DNA of 64,000 nucleotides from Chryseobacterium sp. Leaf405 (GTDB taxonomy: Bacteria; Bacteroidota; Bacteroidia; Flavobacteriales; Weeksellaceae), in contig NZ_LMQN01000012.1 of the NCBI RefSeq assembly GCF_001425355.1, positions 680,843-744,842 on the forward strand. Reading direction: 5' to 3'. This document shows positions 24,619 through 33,625 of this stretch, piece by piece (positions within the stretch are counted from its first letter, which is position 1; each line of letters opens with the position of its first letter). Under the pieces are notes generated by a model. The model was not told where the DNA came from. It made no database searches and worked only from the letters and a program-made list of their open reading frames with translations. Made by a program: the position numbers and the translations under genes.

Positions 24619-25959
24619 TTACATTCCTTCTCCAAAAAACGTCTGATACAAAAGATAAAGATTTAAAATAATAATGATAAACGAGATCATCCAGACACAG
24701 ATTTTCATGAAAGGTTTATTGACGAATTCTCCCATTTTCGCCTTGTCACTTGTAAACATCACCAACGGAACCACCGCAAAACTCAACTGCATCGATAGAA
24801 TTACCTGGCTCAAAACCAATAATTCCGTTGTACCTTCTTCTCCGTAAAGAATCGCAACAATTAAAGCCGGAATTACGGCAATTAATCTTGTTATTAAACG
24901 TCTTAGCCAAGGTTTTAATCTGATGTTTAAGAAGCCTTCCATTATGATTTGCCCGGCGAGAGTTCCTGTTAAAGTTGAGTTTTGCCCTGAAGCTAATAAA
25001 GCAATTGCAAAAGCAATACTTGCCATCGAAGCCCCTAAAATCGGGGTTAACATTTTATATGCATCATGAATATCTGCAACGTGTTTATTTCCTGTTACAT
25101 GGAAAGTAGCAGCGGCTAAGATCAAAATGGCAGCATTAATGAAAAATGCCAGCATCAAAGAAACCGTACTGTCTAAAGTCGCAAATTTTATCGCTTCCTT
25201 TTTACCTTCTCTATTGCGTTCGTAATCTCTGGTCTGCACAATGCTGCTGTGCAAGTAAAGGTTGTGAGGCATTACTGTTGCTCCCAAAATTCCAATCGCA
25301 ATGTAGAGCATTGCAGGATTCTGAATAATTTCCTTTTGTGGAACCAATCCGCCCAATAATTCATTAATAGCCGGTTTAGAAATAACCAATTCATAGGCAA
25401 AACAAGCAAGAATAATGAAAATTAATCCGCCAACAATACTTTCAATCCATCGGAATCCTTTTGCTTGTAAAAGAAGTATAAATAGAACATCTACCGTGGT
25501 TATAACAATTCCCCAAGTCAGAGGAATATGAAAAAGTAAATTTAATGCAATCGCGGAGCCGATAACTTCTGCGAGATCACAGGCGGCAATGGCAATTTCA
25601 CAGAAAACCCAAAGCATAAAATTGGTTTTCGGACCAAAATGATCTCTACAGGCCTGAGCCAAATCTCTTTCTGCAACAACACCTAATTTCACAGACAAAT
25701 GCTGCAAAACCATTGCGAAGATATTGGAAATTAAAATTACAGAAAGCAGCGTATATCCGAATTGTGCACCTCCGGCAATATCGGTCGCCCAGTTTCCAGG
25801 ATCCATATATCCTACGGCAACCATCAGTCCCGGGCCGGCAAACGCAAGATATTTTCTCCAAAAGCTTCCGTTTTTAGGAACTTTTACTGAAGAATATACT
25901 TCGGATAACGAGTGAGAGGTTTTATCTTTACGCCAGGCGTCTTTTAAATTGAGATTCAT
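24619..25959 (-). CDS. mntH: Nramp family divalent metal transporter (446 aa)
   Basis: Proton-coupled uptake of Mn2+ or Fe2+ across the inner membrane. The two metal-binding motifs of the family are present: DPGNW in TM1 (residues about 52-56, with AGGAQFGY following) and MPHN in TM6 (GATVMPHNLYLHSSIV). About eleven transmembrane segments are visible, and the transport signature FALLASGQNSTLTGTLAGQ (here IALLASGQNSTLTGTLAGQ) is intact. The N-terminal cytoplasmic stretch is about 30 residues. A structured element lies just downstream. No Mn- or Fe-responsive operator was recognised. Confidence 0.93.
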   Translation of the reverse strand: MNLNLKDAWRKDKTSHSLSEVYSSVKVPKNGSFWRKYLAFAGPGLMVAVGYMDPGNWATDIAGGAQFGYTLLSVILISNIFAMVLQHLSVKLGVVAERDLAQACRDHFGPKTNFMLWVFCEIAIAACDLAEVIGSAIALNLLFHIPLTWGIVITTVDVLFILLLQAKGFRWIESIVGGLIFIILACFAYELVISKPAINELLGGLVPQKEIIQNPAMLYIAIGILGATVMPHNLYLHSSIVQTRDYERNREGKKEAIKFATLDSTVSLMLAFFINAAILILAAATFHVTGNKHVADIHDAYKMLTPILGASMASIAFAIALLASGQNSTLTGTLAGQIIMEGFLNIRLKPWLRRLITRLIAVIPALIVAILYGEEGTTELLVLSQVILSMQLSFAVVPLVMFTSDKAKMGEFVNKPFMKICVWMISFIIIILNLYLLYQTFFGEGM

Positions 25960-26020
25960 AATTGTTAGAAATGACTAACAAATTTAATTAAATAAATGGA
26001 ATAGTAAACTATTAGTCACA

Positions 26021-26048
26021 AAAAAATCCCGAAAACGAATTTCCGGAA
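26021..26048 (-). terminator. Terminator of the DUF937-OmpA gene
   Basis: On the minus strand ATTCCGG and CGGGATT can pair (with one bulge) and are followed by seven T. It lies between the OmpA-family stop and the mntH start. Confidence 0.6.
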
Positions 26049-26073
26049 TTTTATTTTTTATCAATTTTGAAGA

Positions 26074-27372
26074 TTATTTTGCAAATCTCACAGACATTTT
26101 TCTATCAGTTTTTCTTTCTTCATCAGAAGCTTTTGCATCAACTTTAGCAAACTGGCTTCCGTATCCTTCTGCTTCTAAAACCTGGGCTCCTACGCCTTGT
26201 TTTCCAAGCCAGTCTTTAATATAATTTGCTCTTTCTTTAGAAATTTTTAAATTAAGAGATTCATTTCCTGTTTTATCTGTATATCCGCCAATTTTGATCT
26301 TAGCCTCAGGATAAGCTTTTAAAATTGCTACTAAATTTTGAAGTTGTCCTTCAGAACCTGCTTCTAATTCATTTCCTTTTCCGGATTTAAAATTTACATG
26401 GTCAAAATCATACCAGGTATCTTTCAGAGCGGCATCGTTGGCTGCATTTTTATAACTTCCGGATTTTAGAAAAGTAATCATCATATCTTCCATTCCTCCT
26501 TTGTATCCTTTCAGTGTAGTTCCATTCAGGTCTATGTTTTCATCCACTTTTGCAACTGCCGGGGCAGCTGTTGTATCTGCGGACGAAACTGAATTCACCG
26601 TATCTGTTACAACCGTACCGGAATCTGTTACTGTTGTAGTGATTGTCGTCTCTTTTTTCTCACATTGTTTCCAGATAAAATATCCTGCGGCAATTAATAA
26701 TAGAAGAGGAAGAAGCCACTTCCAGATAGACCCGCCGCTATCATTATTTCTTTCAGGGAATGTCCCGTTTGGTGCTGTACTTCTAGTGACCTGTACTTTA
26801 GGTTCTTCTTCAGACGGCATTTGGATAGCATCTCCGTCATTATCAAACTTATACCTTGCATCCCAATCGCCCATGTTCAGGGAAGCTAAACTAAGCCCTG
26901 CAGGTAGTAAACCTGACACAACACTTTTTTGGTCATTCAGCAAATTTGAAATTCCTGATTTATCCAAATTATTATCGGCAGCATATTTTCCAACTGAACC
27001 TAAAGTAGCTGCTGTAACTAAATTTAATAAAGAGCTTGAGGAATTGTTGCTTATTCCTGCATACGTCGCAATAGAACTAATCAATCCGTTTAATTTATCA
27101 CCAAAAATTGTTGACAATAAATTAGAGATAAAGGAATTATTAGAAGAACTTCCTAATAAATTACCCAAAACTCCACTTGAAGATGCATCGGAAACAGCAT
27201 CTAAAACAGCCGGATTGTTATGATTGTTGGCTAATCCTCCCACAACTACAGGCAATAATCCTCCAATTGCTTTTGAAATACCAGACTCACTTTCTCCAAG
27301 CTGAGAAGCAGCCTGAGATACTAAATTGGGACCTAACTGCCCTTTAATTAAATCAATAACGTTTAAAGACAT
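26074..27372 (-). CDS. DUF937 plus OmpA-like peptidoglycan-binding protein (432 aa)
   Basis: Two-part envelope protein. Residues 1-170 are a DUF937/YidB-like helical domain (MSLNVIDLIKGQLGPNLVSQ, AIGGLLPVVVGGLANN). A linker leads to one transmembrane helix, IWKWLLPLLLLIAAGYFIW, near residue 220. A Thr/Val-rich spacer follows, then an OmpA C-terminal domain (about 310-432) with KIKIGGYTDKTGNESLNLKIS and SKERANYIKDWL, which binds peptidoglycan. The arrangement suggests a cytoplasmic or inner-face DUF937 part and a periplasmic OmpA part. The DUF937 role is unknown. It is monocistronic, with terminators on both sides. Confidence 0.9.
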   Translation of the reverse strand: MSLNVIDLIKGQLGPNLVSQAASQLGESESGISKAIGGLLPVVVGGLANNHNNPAVLDAVSDASSSGVLGNLLGSSSNNSFISNLLSTIFGDKLNGLISSIATYAGISNNSSSSLLNLVTAATLGSVGKYAADNNLDKSGISNLLNDQKSVVSGLLPAGLSLASLNMGDWDARYKFDNDGDAIQMPSEEEPKVQVTRSTAPNGTFPERNNDSGGSIWKWLLPLLLLIAAGYFIWKQCEKKETTITTTVTDSGTVVTDTVNSVSSADTTAAPAVAKVDENIDLNGTTLKGYKGGMEDMMITFLKSGSYKNAANDAALKDTWYDFDHVNFKSGKGNELEAGSEGQLQNLVAILKAYPEAKIKIGGYTDKTGNESLNLKISKERANYIKDWLGKQGVGAQVLEAEGYGSQFAKVDAKASDEERKTDRKMSVRFAK

Positions 27373-27440
27373 AATAAATTGTTTTTTAAGATTAATGTTG
27401 AAGTAAATTTAAACAAAAAACAGTCCAAATGTTATTTTCA

Positions 27441-27480
27441 AAAAAAAATCTGCAAAAATTTCAAGAATTTTTACAGATTT
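27441..27480 (-). terminator. proS terminator
   Basis: AAATCTG (27446-27452) and CAGATTT (27474-27480) pair, with an inner AAAAATT/AATTTTT stem; on the minus strand eight T follow. Confidence 0.8.
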
Positions 27481-27502
27481 AATAATTATTTTATTTTAAC
27501 TT

Positions 27503-28978
27503 TTAATAAGCTTTTGCGAATAAAACTCGTCTCGCAGATGGTTTCCCGGAAATTAAAGAAACGCCTTCTTCAATATCATCATCCAAAGGAATACATCTGA
27601 TAGTTGCTTTTGTTTCGTCCTTAATTTGCTCTTCTTCTTCAGCAGTTCCGTCCCAATGTGCATAGATGAACCCGCCTTTTTCTTCTAACACTTTTTTAAA
27701 CTCTTCATAAGTGTCAACTTTCGTAATGTTGTCTTTTCTGTAGTTTGCAGCTTTATTATATAAATCTGTCTGAATAGTTTTCAATAATTCTTCAATATAA
27801 GAATCCAACCCTTCAATAGAACGAACTTCTTTTGTTAAATTATCTCTTCTGGCAATTTCTACCGATTTGTTTTCTAAATCTCTTGGTCCCATTGCAATTC
27901 TTACAGGAACACCTTTCAATTCGTATTCAGCGAATTTCCATCCCGGTTTGTTTTGAGTATCATTATCGAATTTCACAGAAATTCCTTTTGCTCTCAATTT
28001 TGCCTGAATATCCAAAGCTACTTCACTGATTTCTGCCAATTGCTCTTCTCCTTTAAAAATAGGAACAATCACCACCTGAATCGGTGCTAAAGTCGGAGGT
28101 AATACTAATCCTAAATCGTCTGAATGGGTCATAATTAAAGCTCCCATCAAACGGGTAGAAGTTCCCCAAGATGTTGCCCATGCGTGTTCGATTTTTCCTT
28201 CTTTATTGGTGAATTTTACATCAAAAGCTTTTGCAAAATTCTGTCCTAAAAAGTGAGAAGTACCTGCTTGTAAAGCTTTTCCGTCCTGCATTAATGCTTC
28301 GATACAGTACGTTTCATCAGCTCCTGCAAATCTTTCAGATGGCGTTTTTACCCCCTGAACGACTGGCATTGCCATAAAGTTTTCTGCAAAATCTGCATAG
28401 ACTTTGTTCATTTTTTCAGCTTCTTCTACTGCTTCATCTTTTGTAGCGTGAGCCGTGTGACCCTCCTGCCATAAAAATTCTGCTGTTCTTAAAAATAAAC
28501 GCGTTCTCATTTCCCAACGAACAACGTTTGCCCACTGGTTAATTAATATAGGTAAATCTCTGTAAGACTGAATCCAGTTTTTATAGGTGCTCCAGATAAT
28601 TGCTTCTGAAGTGGGACGAACGATTAATTCTTCTTCCAGTTTAGCATCTGGATCTACAATAAGTTTTGCCGGATTATTTGGATCGGTTTTTAACCTGTAA
28701 TGGGTAACAACCGCACATTCTTTAGCAAAACCGGCAGCATTTTTTTCCTCAGCCTCAAATAAGCTTTTGGGTACAAAAAGCGGGAAATAAGCATTAACGT
28801 GACCTGTCTCTTTGAATTTTTTATCCATTTCATCACGCATTTTCTCCCAGATTGCATAACCATAAGGTTTAATCACCATGCATCCTCTTACTCCTGAGTT
28901 TTCAGCTAAGTCGGCTTTTACCACCAACTCATTATACCATTTGCTGTAATCTTCGCTTCTTGAGGTTAATTTTGCCAT
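27503..28978 (-). CDS. proS: Prolyl-tRNA synthetase, archaeal/eukaryotic-type (491 aa)
   Basis: Attaches proline to tRNA-Pro. Class II motifs are clear: motif 2 region [22 protein letters not shown] and RPTSEAIIW upstream of it, and motif 3 with [20 protein letters not shown]. The anticodon-binding domain follows (QVVIVPIF, then [18 protein letters not shown]). The length of 491 aa with no ~180-residue inserted editing domain shows the short type 3 ProRS common in Bacteroidetes. It is monocistronic, with a terminator, and diverges from the lipoprotein gene at 29125. Nothing is odd. Confidence 0.97.
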   Translation of the reverse strand: MAKLTSRSEDYSKWYNELVVKADLAENSGVRGCMVIKPYGYAIWEKMRDEMDKKFKETGHVNAYFPLFVPKSLFEAEEKNAAGFAKECAVVTHYRLKTDPNNPAKLIVDPDAKLEEELIVRPTSEAIIWSTYKNWIQSYRDLPILINQWANVVRWEMRTRLFLRTAEFLWQEGHTAHATKDEAVEEAEKMNKVYADFAENFMAMPVVQGVKTPSERFAGADETYCIEALMQDGKALQAGTSHFLGQNFAKAFDVKFTNKEGKIEHAWATSWGTSTRLMGALIMTHSDDLGLVLPPTLAPIQVVIVPIFKGEEQLAEISEVALDIQAKLRAKGISVKFDNDTQNKPGWKFAEYELKGVPVRIAMGPRDLENKSVEIARRDNLTKEVRSIEGLDSYIEELLKTIQTDLYNKAANYRKDNITKVDTYEEFKKVLEEKGGFIYAHWDGTAEEEEQIKDETKATIRCIPLDDDIEEGVSLISGKPSARRVLFAKAY

Positions 28979-29014
28979 TAATTTTTTTTTAATATTTTTA
29001 ACTTATTCCAATTA

Positions 29015-29044
29015 TTGTTATCTAAAAATAAAAATCTATTTTTG
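29015..29044 (+). promoter_or_regulatory. Candidate promoter of the glycine-rich lipoprotein operon
   Basis: TTG (29015-29017), exactly 19 nt, then TATTTTTG (29037-29044) fits the Bacteroidetes -33/-7 pattern. Transcription would start near 29050, directly at the GTAC repeat array (29054-29084). Confidence 0.5.
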
Positions 29045-29053
29045 ATAGATTTT

Positions 29054-29084
29054 TGTACCCTCTAATTGGTACATTTTTGGTACA
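29054..29084 (+). promoter_or_regulatory. Candidate operator: TGTACC-N8-GGTACA plus a second GGTACA
   Basis: TGTACC (29054-29059) and GGTACA (29068-29073) form a perfect inverted repeat with an 8-nt spacer. A second GGTACA lies at 29079-29084, 11 nt (one helical turn) further. The array sits just after the predicted transcription start, a place typical of repressor sites. No protein is known to bind it. Confidence 0.45.
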
Positions 29085-29124
29085 GATTGCAAATATAATT
29101 TAAATTAAAAATCTTTACGTTATC

Positions 29125-30234
29125 ATGAAAAGAAATATACATAAAAATTTGCTTAGTATGTTAAAATCCAAAGGGATTTTAGCCATATCAGGCGGATTGC
29201 TGCTTGTGTCTTGCGGCGCTCAAATGGGTGGTTACAGCGAGACTGATGGGGTATACTATGATCCTAATAAAGATACACTACCGGAAGGTGTAATTATCAA
29301 TGATCGTGGAAACAGAGTAGGAGAAGACTACAACTATTATCAGGACGATTATTCTAGCGTTGTTCAAAATGCTGAAGCTAATTCCAGAGAGGGAAGATAT
29401 GATGACTGGAATAACTATTCTTGGAACACAAACTCTACAGCAACCGATTCTGATTGGGGAAATTACGCAGGAAACCAAACCAATTACTACGATAACTCAT
29501 GGGGATGGGGATCTCCTTGGGGTTGGGGCGGTATGTATGGTGGCTACAGCCCGTATTGGGGCTGGGGTGGTTATGGCGGTTACGGCTGGGGTCTTGGATT
29601 TTCATGGGGAGGCTCATGGGGTTGGGGCGGCGGCTGGAATATGGGCTGGGGCTACTCTCCTTGGGGCTGGGGTGGATACAATCCATACTGGGGCTACGGT
29701 TATCCATATGGAGGATATTATGGCGGCGGATACTGGGGTGGTAATTATTACGGACCAATCAATAGAAGAAGCAATGCCAACGGAAGAGGAATTAATTCTT
29801 ACAATGGTGGATTTGCCAACAGATACGGTATAACAAGTTCTAATGGATTCAGAAGAAACAACACCAATTCAGGTGGTTTCAGAAATGGAAGCAATAATGG
29901 TGGGTTCAGAAATAATGGAACTAATGGAGGATTTAGAGGAAATCCAAACGGTGGTTTCAGAGATCAGAACGGAATAAGACCTCAAGGCGGGTTCCGTAAT
30001 CCAAGATCTCAGGGAAGCCCGAATTACAACCAACAATCTCAGCCAAGAAGAAGCGATGGTGGTTTCAGAAACGACAGCAATAGCGGTGGATTCAGAAATA
30101 ATGGCGGTTATAATAATTCTAACAGCGGAGGCGGTTTCAGATCAGGAGGCGGAGGCTTCGGTGGAGGAAGCAGCGGCGGCGGTGGATTTAGATCCGGCGG
30201 CGGTGGAGGCGGAGGCTTCCGAGGTGGCAGATAA
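29125..30234 (+). CDS. Gly/Trp/Tyr-rich lipoprotein with Gly-Phe-Arg repeats (369 aa)
   Basis: A secreted low-complexity lipoprotein. The signal ends LLLVSCGAQ, with Cys31 the probable anchor. Residues about 35-120 are acidic and Tyr/Asn-rich. Residues about 120-213 are a dense Gly/Trp/Tyr segment (GWGGYGGYGWG, YWGYGYPYGGYYGGGYWGG). The last ~130 residues repeat the motif GGFRN with Asn/Gly/Arg spacers and end in GGFRGGR. The composition resembles phase-separating or matrix-like proteins, but no family is recognised. The following OmpP1/FadL-type porin gene starts 30 bp downstream, so they are likely one operon, and the protein may sit at the outer membrane. Translation in the other frames gives long false ORFs because of the biased codons. 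Confidence 0.8.
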   Translation: MKRNIHKNLLSMLKSKGILAISGGLLLVSCGAQMGGYSETDGVYYDPNKDTLPEGVIINDRGNRVGEDYNYYQDDYSSVVQNAEANSREGRYDDWNNYSWNTNSTATDSDWGNYAGNQTNYYDNSWGWGSPWGWGGMYGGYSPYWGWGGYGGYGWGLGFSWGGSWGWGGGWNMGWGYSPWGWGGYNPYWGYGYPYGGYYGGGYWGGNYYGPINRRSNANGRGINSYNGGFANRYGITSSNGFRRNNTNSGGFRNGSNNGGFRNNGTNGGFRGNPNGGFRDQNGIRPQGGFRNPRSQGSPNYNQQSQPRRSDGGFRNDSNSGGFRNNGGYNNSNSGGGFRSGGGGFGGGSSGGGGFRSGGGGGGGFRGGR

Positions 30235-30264
30235 TTTTAAAATTAATAACTATTCAAAAAAATA

Positions 30265-31665
30265 ATGTTAAAAAAATCTTTAGTAATAATGAGTATTTCT
30301 GCAGCATTTTTTGCTCAGGCTCAGGATATTTCTGTCATAAGGAATACTGTAGATATTTACTCCAATGCTCCAAATATAGGTTCTGCAAAGTTTAATGCAA
30401 TGGCGGGTTCCAATGGTGCCCTTGGAGGAGATGCCAATTCTTTGCTTACCAATCCGGCTGGGTTAGGAGTGGCCATCTCAGGAGAAGTTTCAGGAACATT
30501 ATCTCTTACAAGTAATAAAAATACATCATCTCTTGCAGGTGCATCCACGGGATATACTATTAATAAAGGAGATCTTGGTAACTTGGGGGCAGTAATGACT
30601 TTCCAATTAATGACTGAGACTCCATGGAAATTTATCAATATTGGGGTAAATTATTCAAATCAGTTTATTGATAATTATATTGAAACTCCAGGTAACAGCA
30701 ATCTTATTTACGATTTTGATGCGACAAACAGTTCTTCTTTCGGAAGACACGCTTACGACAGATATGGTTATTTATCAAAAACAAGTATTGGAGTAGGAGC
30801 TAACTATAACAATAATTTGTATTTAGGAGCTGGGTTGAATTTCTTTAATTCATCAATTGATCAGTCAGACACAGCAATTTTTAATTCTTTGTCTAACGGA
30901 AGTGCAGAATATTTCAGCAAACAAAGCACACCTTACTATGAAAAAGGAAACGGTTTCTCAGCTTCATTAGGAGTTATCGGGAAATTAAGTCCGAACTTTA
31001 GAGTGGGAGCAGCATTAGAAACTCCAACTTTCTGGAACATCGACAGAAGTTACAATTTCTATAATGATGCTGTTTACGGAGATGATTACGCTGTCGAAAA
31101 CAGAAAATTAACGTCTCCTCTTAAAGCAACAATAAGTGCAGCTTTCATTGCAAGCAAAAGTTTCTCTTTAAATGTTGATTATACCCTTGGATTAACAAAA
31201 CCAAAGTATAAAGTGTATGGAGACGCAGAAACAGAATTAAATGACTTCTTTAAAGATAATTATAAAAATTTATCAGAAGTAAAAATCGGTGCAGAATATA
31301 GAATTAAGCAATTTAGATTGAGAGGAGGATATTCGTATGCTTCAAGTCCTTTTGATGCATTAACGGTGAACAGATATGCAGATAACGGAGTTGCTTCAGA
31401 ACAGTCGTACAGCAACCTTATTCTTAATGACAGAAATGCTTTGTCTTTCGGTTTGGGATATGATTTCAAATCATTTTATATAGATGCTTCTTATCAAAAT
31501 ATAACTTCAAAATACAGCAACCCGTTATTATATGGTGTGGTTGACAGTAATTATGAAGCTGGGTATTATTCACCAAATAATCTGATCTCAAGCGATGCGT
31601 ATGCAGTATCAGATGTGAAGAATATCAGAAACAATTTCTTTCTTACATTCGGCTGGAAATTCTAA
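30265..31665 (+). CDS. OmpP1/FadL/TodX family outer-membrane protein (466 aa)
   Basis: A predicted outer-membrane beta-barrel of the FadL/OmpP1 superfamily, which passes hydrophobic compounds; flavobacterial members are often labelled hemin receptor without proof. A signal peptide (residues 1-20, ending FFAQAQ) is present. The N-terminal plug region reads NIGSAKFNAMAGSNGALGGD and NSLLTNPAGLG, the latter matching the family's NPAG motif. Many amphipathic strands follow (INIGVNYSNQFI, SFGLGYDFKSFYIDASYQ), ending in FFLTFGWKF with a C-terminal Phe, as in barrel-assembly signals. It lies 30 bp after the Gly-rich lipoprotein gene; a strong terminator closes the operon. Confidence 0.88.
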   Translation: MLKKSLVIMSISAAFFAQAQDISVIRNTVDIYSNAPNIGSAKFNAMAGSNGALGGDANSLLTNPAGLGVAISGEVSGTLSLTSNKNTSSLAGASTGYTINKGDLGNLGAVMTFQLMTETPWKFINIGVNYSNQFIDNYIETPGNSNLIYDFDATNSSSFGRHAYDRYGYLSKTSIGVGANYNNNLYLGAGLNFFNSSIDQSDTAIFNSLSNGSAEYFSKQSTPYYEKGNGFSASLGVIGKLSPNFRVGAALETPTFWNIDRSYNFYNDAVYGDDYAVENRKLTSPLKATISAAFIASKSFSLNVDYTLGLTKPKYKVYGDAETELNDFFKDNYKNLSEVKIGAEYRIKQFRLRGGYSYASSPFDALTVNRYADNGVASEQSYSNLILNDRNALSFGLGYDFKSFYIDASYQNITSKYSNPLLYGVVDSNYEAGYYSPNNLISSDAYAVSDVKNIRNNFFLTFGWKF

Positions 31666-31697
31666 TTTCCGGATGATGTAATGAGTGATTAAATGAG

Positions 31698-31729
31698 AGC
31701 TCCGAATAGAAATATTCGGAGCTTTTTAT
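31698..31729 (+). terminator. Terminator of the lipoprotein-OmpP1 operon
   Basis: AGCTCCGAAT (31698-31707) pairs perfectly with ATTCGGAGCT (31714-31723), followed by TTTT. Confidence 0.88.
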
Positions 31730-31762
31730 TGGAGTTAAATTGATGTAATGTAAATCTCTCTT

Positions 31763-32488
31763 TTAATGAATATGCCCTGCATGAGAATGATTGTGGAATA
31801 AATGCATGATCAACGCAAGCGAAACTCCTACAATCACCAACCCGATTTTAATCCAATCAATATTGTGGTTTTTATTGCTTTCAAAAATAATGACAGAAGA
31901 AATATGCAGGAAAATTCCCCCTACGATAGCTAGGAAATAAGGCTGCAAATTAGGGTTGAAATAATTCCCTAACAACATTCCCATCGGTGAAGCCAAGGCA
32001 AATAAAGCGACAATTAATAATGACGGATAAGAACTGCTTTTTGAGCCTTCTTTTCTGTTAAATAAAAATGCTCCCAAAATAAATGAAATCGGCAGATTAT
32101 GAAAAACAATTCCCAACAAATAAGGTGAAATTTCATGTTCATTTGCCAAAGGAATTCCTTCAATAAATGCATGAATAAAAAGCCCGACCATTAAAGCCAT
32201 TGGCAGGATATTGCTGCTTTCATTATGGTGATGAAAGTGCCCATGTTCAAAACCTTTTGTCAAAGCTTCCAGGATCATTTGCAGCAAAACGCCACCAATG
32301 ACGAAAATTCCAAGATTGCCTGCAGTTTCAGAAGTATAAACTTGTGGGAAAACTTCGTTTAAGCAGATCGTTATTAAAAAACCAGCGCTTAAAATCAACA
32401 GGTTTTTTGCCAGTTTCTCTTTTTTACCGAAATATTTTCCAAGCAAAACTCCGGTAATGACGCTTAATATAAGTAAAATGAAAATCAT
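31763..32488 (-). CDS. ZIP family metal transporter (241 aa)
   Basis: Moves Zn2+ or similar divalent metals across the inner membrane. About eight transmembrane helices. The metal-site helix reads LFIHAFIEGIPLANEHEIS, and the next one GIVFHNLPISFILGAF, the family's HxxxEGxP and HNxP motifs. A His-rich loop (FEHGHFHHHNESS) lies in the middle and the C-terminus is His-rich (HLFHNHSHAGHIH). I chose ATG 32488; the longer start at 32524 would overlap the upstream 84-aa gene and add an uncharacteristic segment. It is the last gene of a three-gene operon after the methyltransferase and the small membrane protein. Confidence 0.88.
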   Translation of the reverse strand: MIFILLILSVITGVLLGKYFGKKEKLAKNLLILSAGFLITICLNEVFPQVYTSETAGNLGIFVIGGVLLQMILEALTKGFEHGHFHHHNESSNILPMALMVGLFIHAFIEGIPLANEHEISPYLLGIVFHNLPISFILGAFLFNRKEGSKSSSYPSLLIVALFALASPMGMLLGNYFNPNLQPYFLAIVGGIFLHISSVIIFESNKNHNIDWIKIGLVIVGVSLALIMHLFHNHSHAGHIH

Positions 32489-32489
32489 G

Positions 32490-32744
32490 TTAAATAAAAA
32501 TTGGTGACAAACAAAATAAAACAATAATTAGATTTACAGATGTTATTGCGATATGTATTCTAAAATTCGTTTTATTAAACAAAATTTTTCTAAAAATAAT
32601 TAAAAGCACTCCGAAAATTAATAATAAACTGGAAATAACAAACGGAAGTGGAGGAGTATGGCTACCGGAATACCCGAATTTAATTCCACAAAATATTGAA
32701 ATTAATGTCGCTACCGTAAAGAAAAATATTGCTAACCACTCCAA
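32490..32744 (-). CDS. Small membrane protein (84 aa)
   Basis: Three hydrophobic helices: WLAIFFFTVATLISIFCGI, PPLPFVISSLLLIFGVLLII and HIAITSVNLIIVLFCLSPIF. No signal peptide beyond the first helix and no recognised family. It is packed between the methyltransferase stop (20 bp upstream) and the ZIP start (1 bp downstream), which supports it as a translated operon member. It might be an accessory membrane subunit, but the sequence does not show for what. Confidence 0.6.
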   Translation of the reverse strand: MEWLAIFFFTVATLISIFCGIKFGYSGSHTPPLPFVISSLLLIFGVLLIIFRKILFNKTNFRIHIAITSVNLIIVLFCLSPIFI

Positions 32745-32764
32745 ACTCGCTTTATACTTTCAGC

Positions 32765-33490
32765 TTATTTTTTCTTAAATAAATTAATACAACGGGAAGA
32801 AGTTTCTTTATCAAACTCATTCAGTTGGTAATCTCCCCAAATTTTAATTCTTTCAAAACCAAATTCAGAAGCATAAGAATTAATGGTTTCTAAAGGATGA
32901 AGTTTCACTTTTTCAAAAAAATGAAATTGCTGTTCTTTATCTTCAAAACGGATATCCTTAACAATATGTTGTCCTTCAATTTTTTTAGTAATCTTAAATT
33001 CGATATCACCTCTTTTCACAAGAGATTCAGGGACGATATTTTTTCTTACATATTCTTCATTAAGATAATCCAGAACGAAAAATCCTCCCGGTTTCAAAGC
33101 GTTATAAACAGACTGAAAAACCTTTTTATCATCACTTTCATTATCAAAATATCCGAAACTTGTGAAAAGATTGAAAACTGCATCCATAGGATCTGCATCA
33201 ATCGGATTTCTCATATCATGAACCTGAAAAATAAGCGACTGATTTTCAAACTGTTTGTCAAATTCTATACTTTGTCTCGAAAGATCAAGCCCTAAAACAT
33301 TATACCCCAATTTATTAAGAAAAACCGAATGTCTTCCCTTGCCACAGGCTAAATCTATAATTTTAGAATGAGGTGCCAAATGCAGGTCTGCCGTCAGTTT
33401 TGTAATGAAGCTTTCAGCTTCCGTATAATCTCTGTTATTGTAAAGTAAGTGATAGTAAGGTGTATCAAACCAAGATTCAAACCATTCCAT
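32765..33490 (-). CDS. Class I SAM-dependent methyltransferase (241 aa)
   Basis: A Rossmann-fold methyltransferase. Motif I reads IIDLACGKGRHSVFL (residues about 44-58), followed by NVLGLDLS and the motif II region PMDAVFNLFTSFGYF. PGGFFVLDYLNEEYV is the post-motif III segment. It resembles the Methyltransf_25/11 group that acts on small molecules. It heads an operon with the 84-aa membrane protein and the ZIP transporter, which may be chance. Substrate unknown. Confidence 0.85.
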   Translation of the reverse strand: MEWFESWFDTPYYHLLYNNRDYTEAESFITKLTADLHLAPHSKIIDLACGKGRHSVFLNKLGYNVLGLDLSRQSIEFDKQFENQSLIFQVHDMRNPIDADPMDAVFNLFTSFGYFDNESDDKKVFQSVYNALKPGGFFVLDYLNEEYVRKNIVPESLVKRGDIEFKITKKIEGQHIVKDIRFEDKEQQFHFFEKVKLHPLETINSYASEFGFERIKIWGDYQLNEFDKETSSRCINLFKKK

Positions 33491-33625
33491 AATGCAAAAA
33501 TAACTAAATTTGCACGGTAAAAGGAAAGTATTTTAAATTTTGAAAGATTGAAATATTCAATTAATGATAAAAAAGAATGCGTAATCTTTTAGTTTTTAAA
33601 TATTTAATCTTTTTAATTATTAGTT

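Noticed and set aside
26501..27223. Plus-strand ORF of 240 aa opposite the DUF937-OmpA gene
   Set aside because: Antisense shadow; the minus-strand protein has clear domains and a terminator.
29360..29833. Overlapping ORFs on both strands within the Gly/Trp-rich gene (up to 157 aa)
   Set aside because: The biased GGN/TGG codons keep other frames open; the main frame has the lipoprotein signal and consistent repeats.
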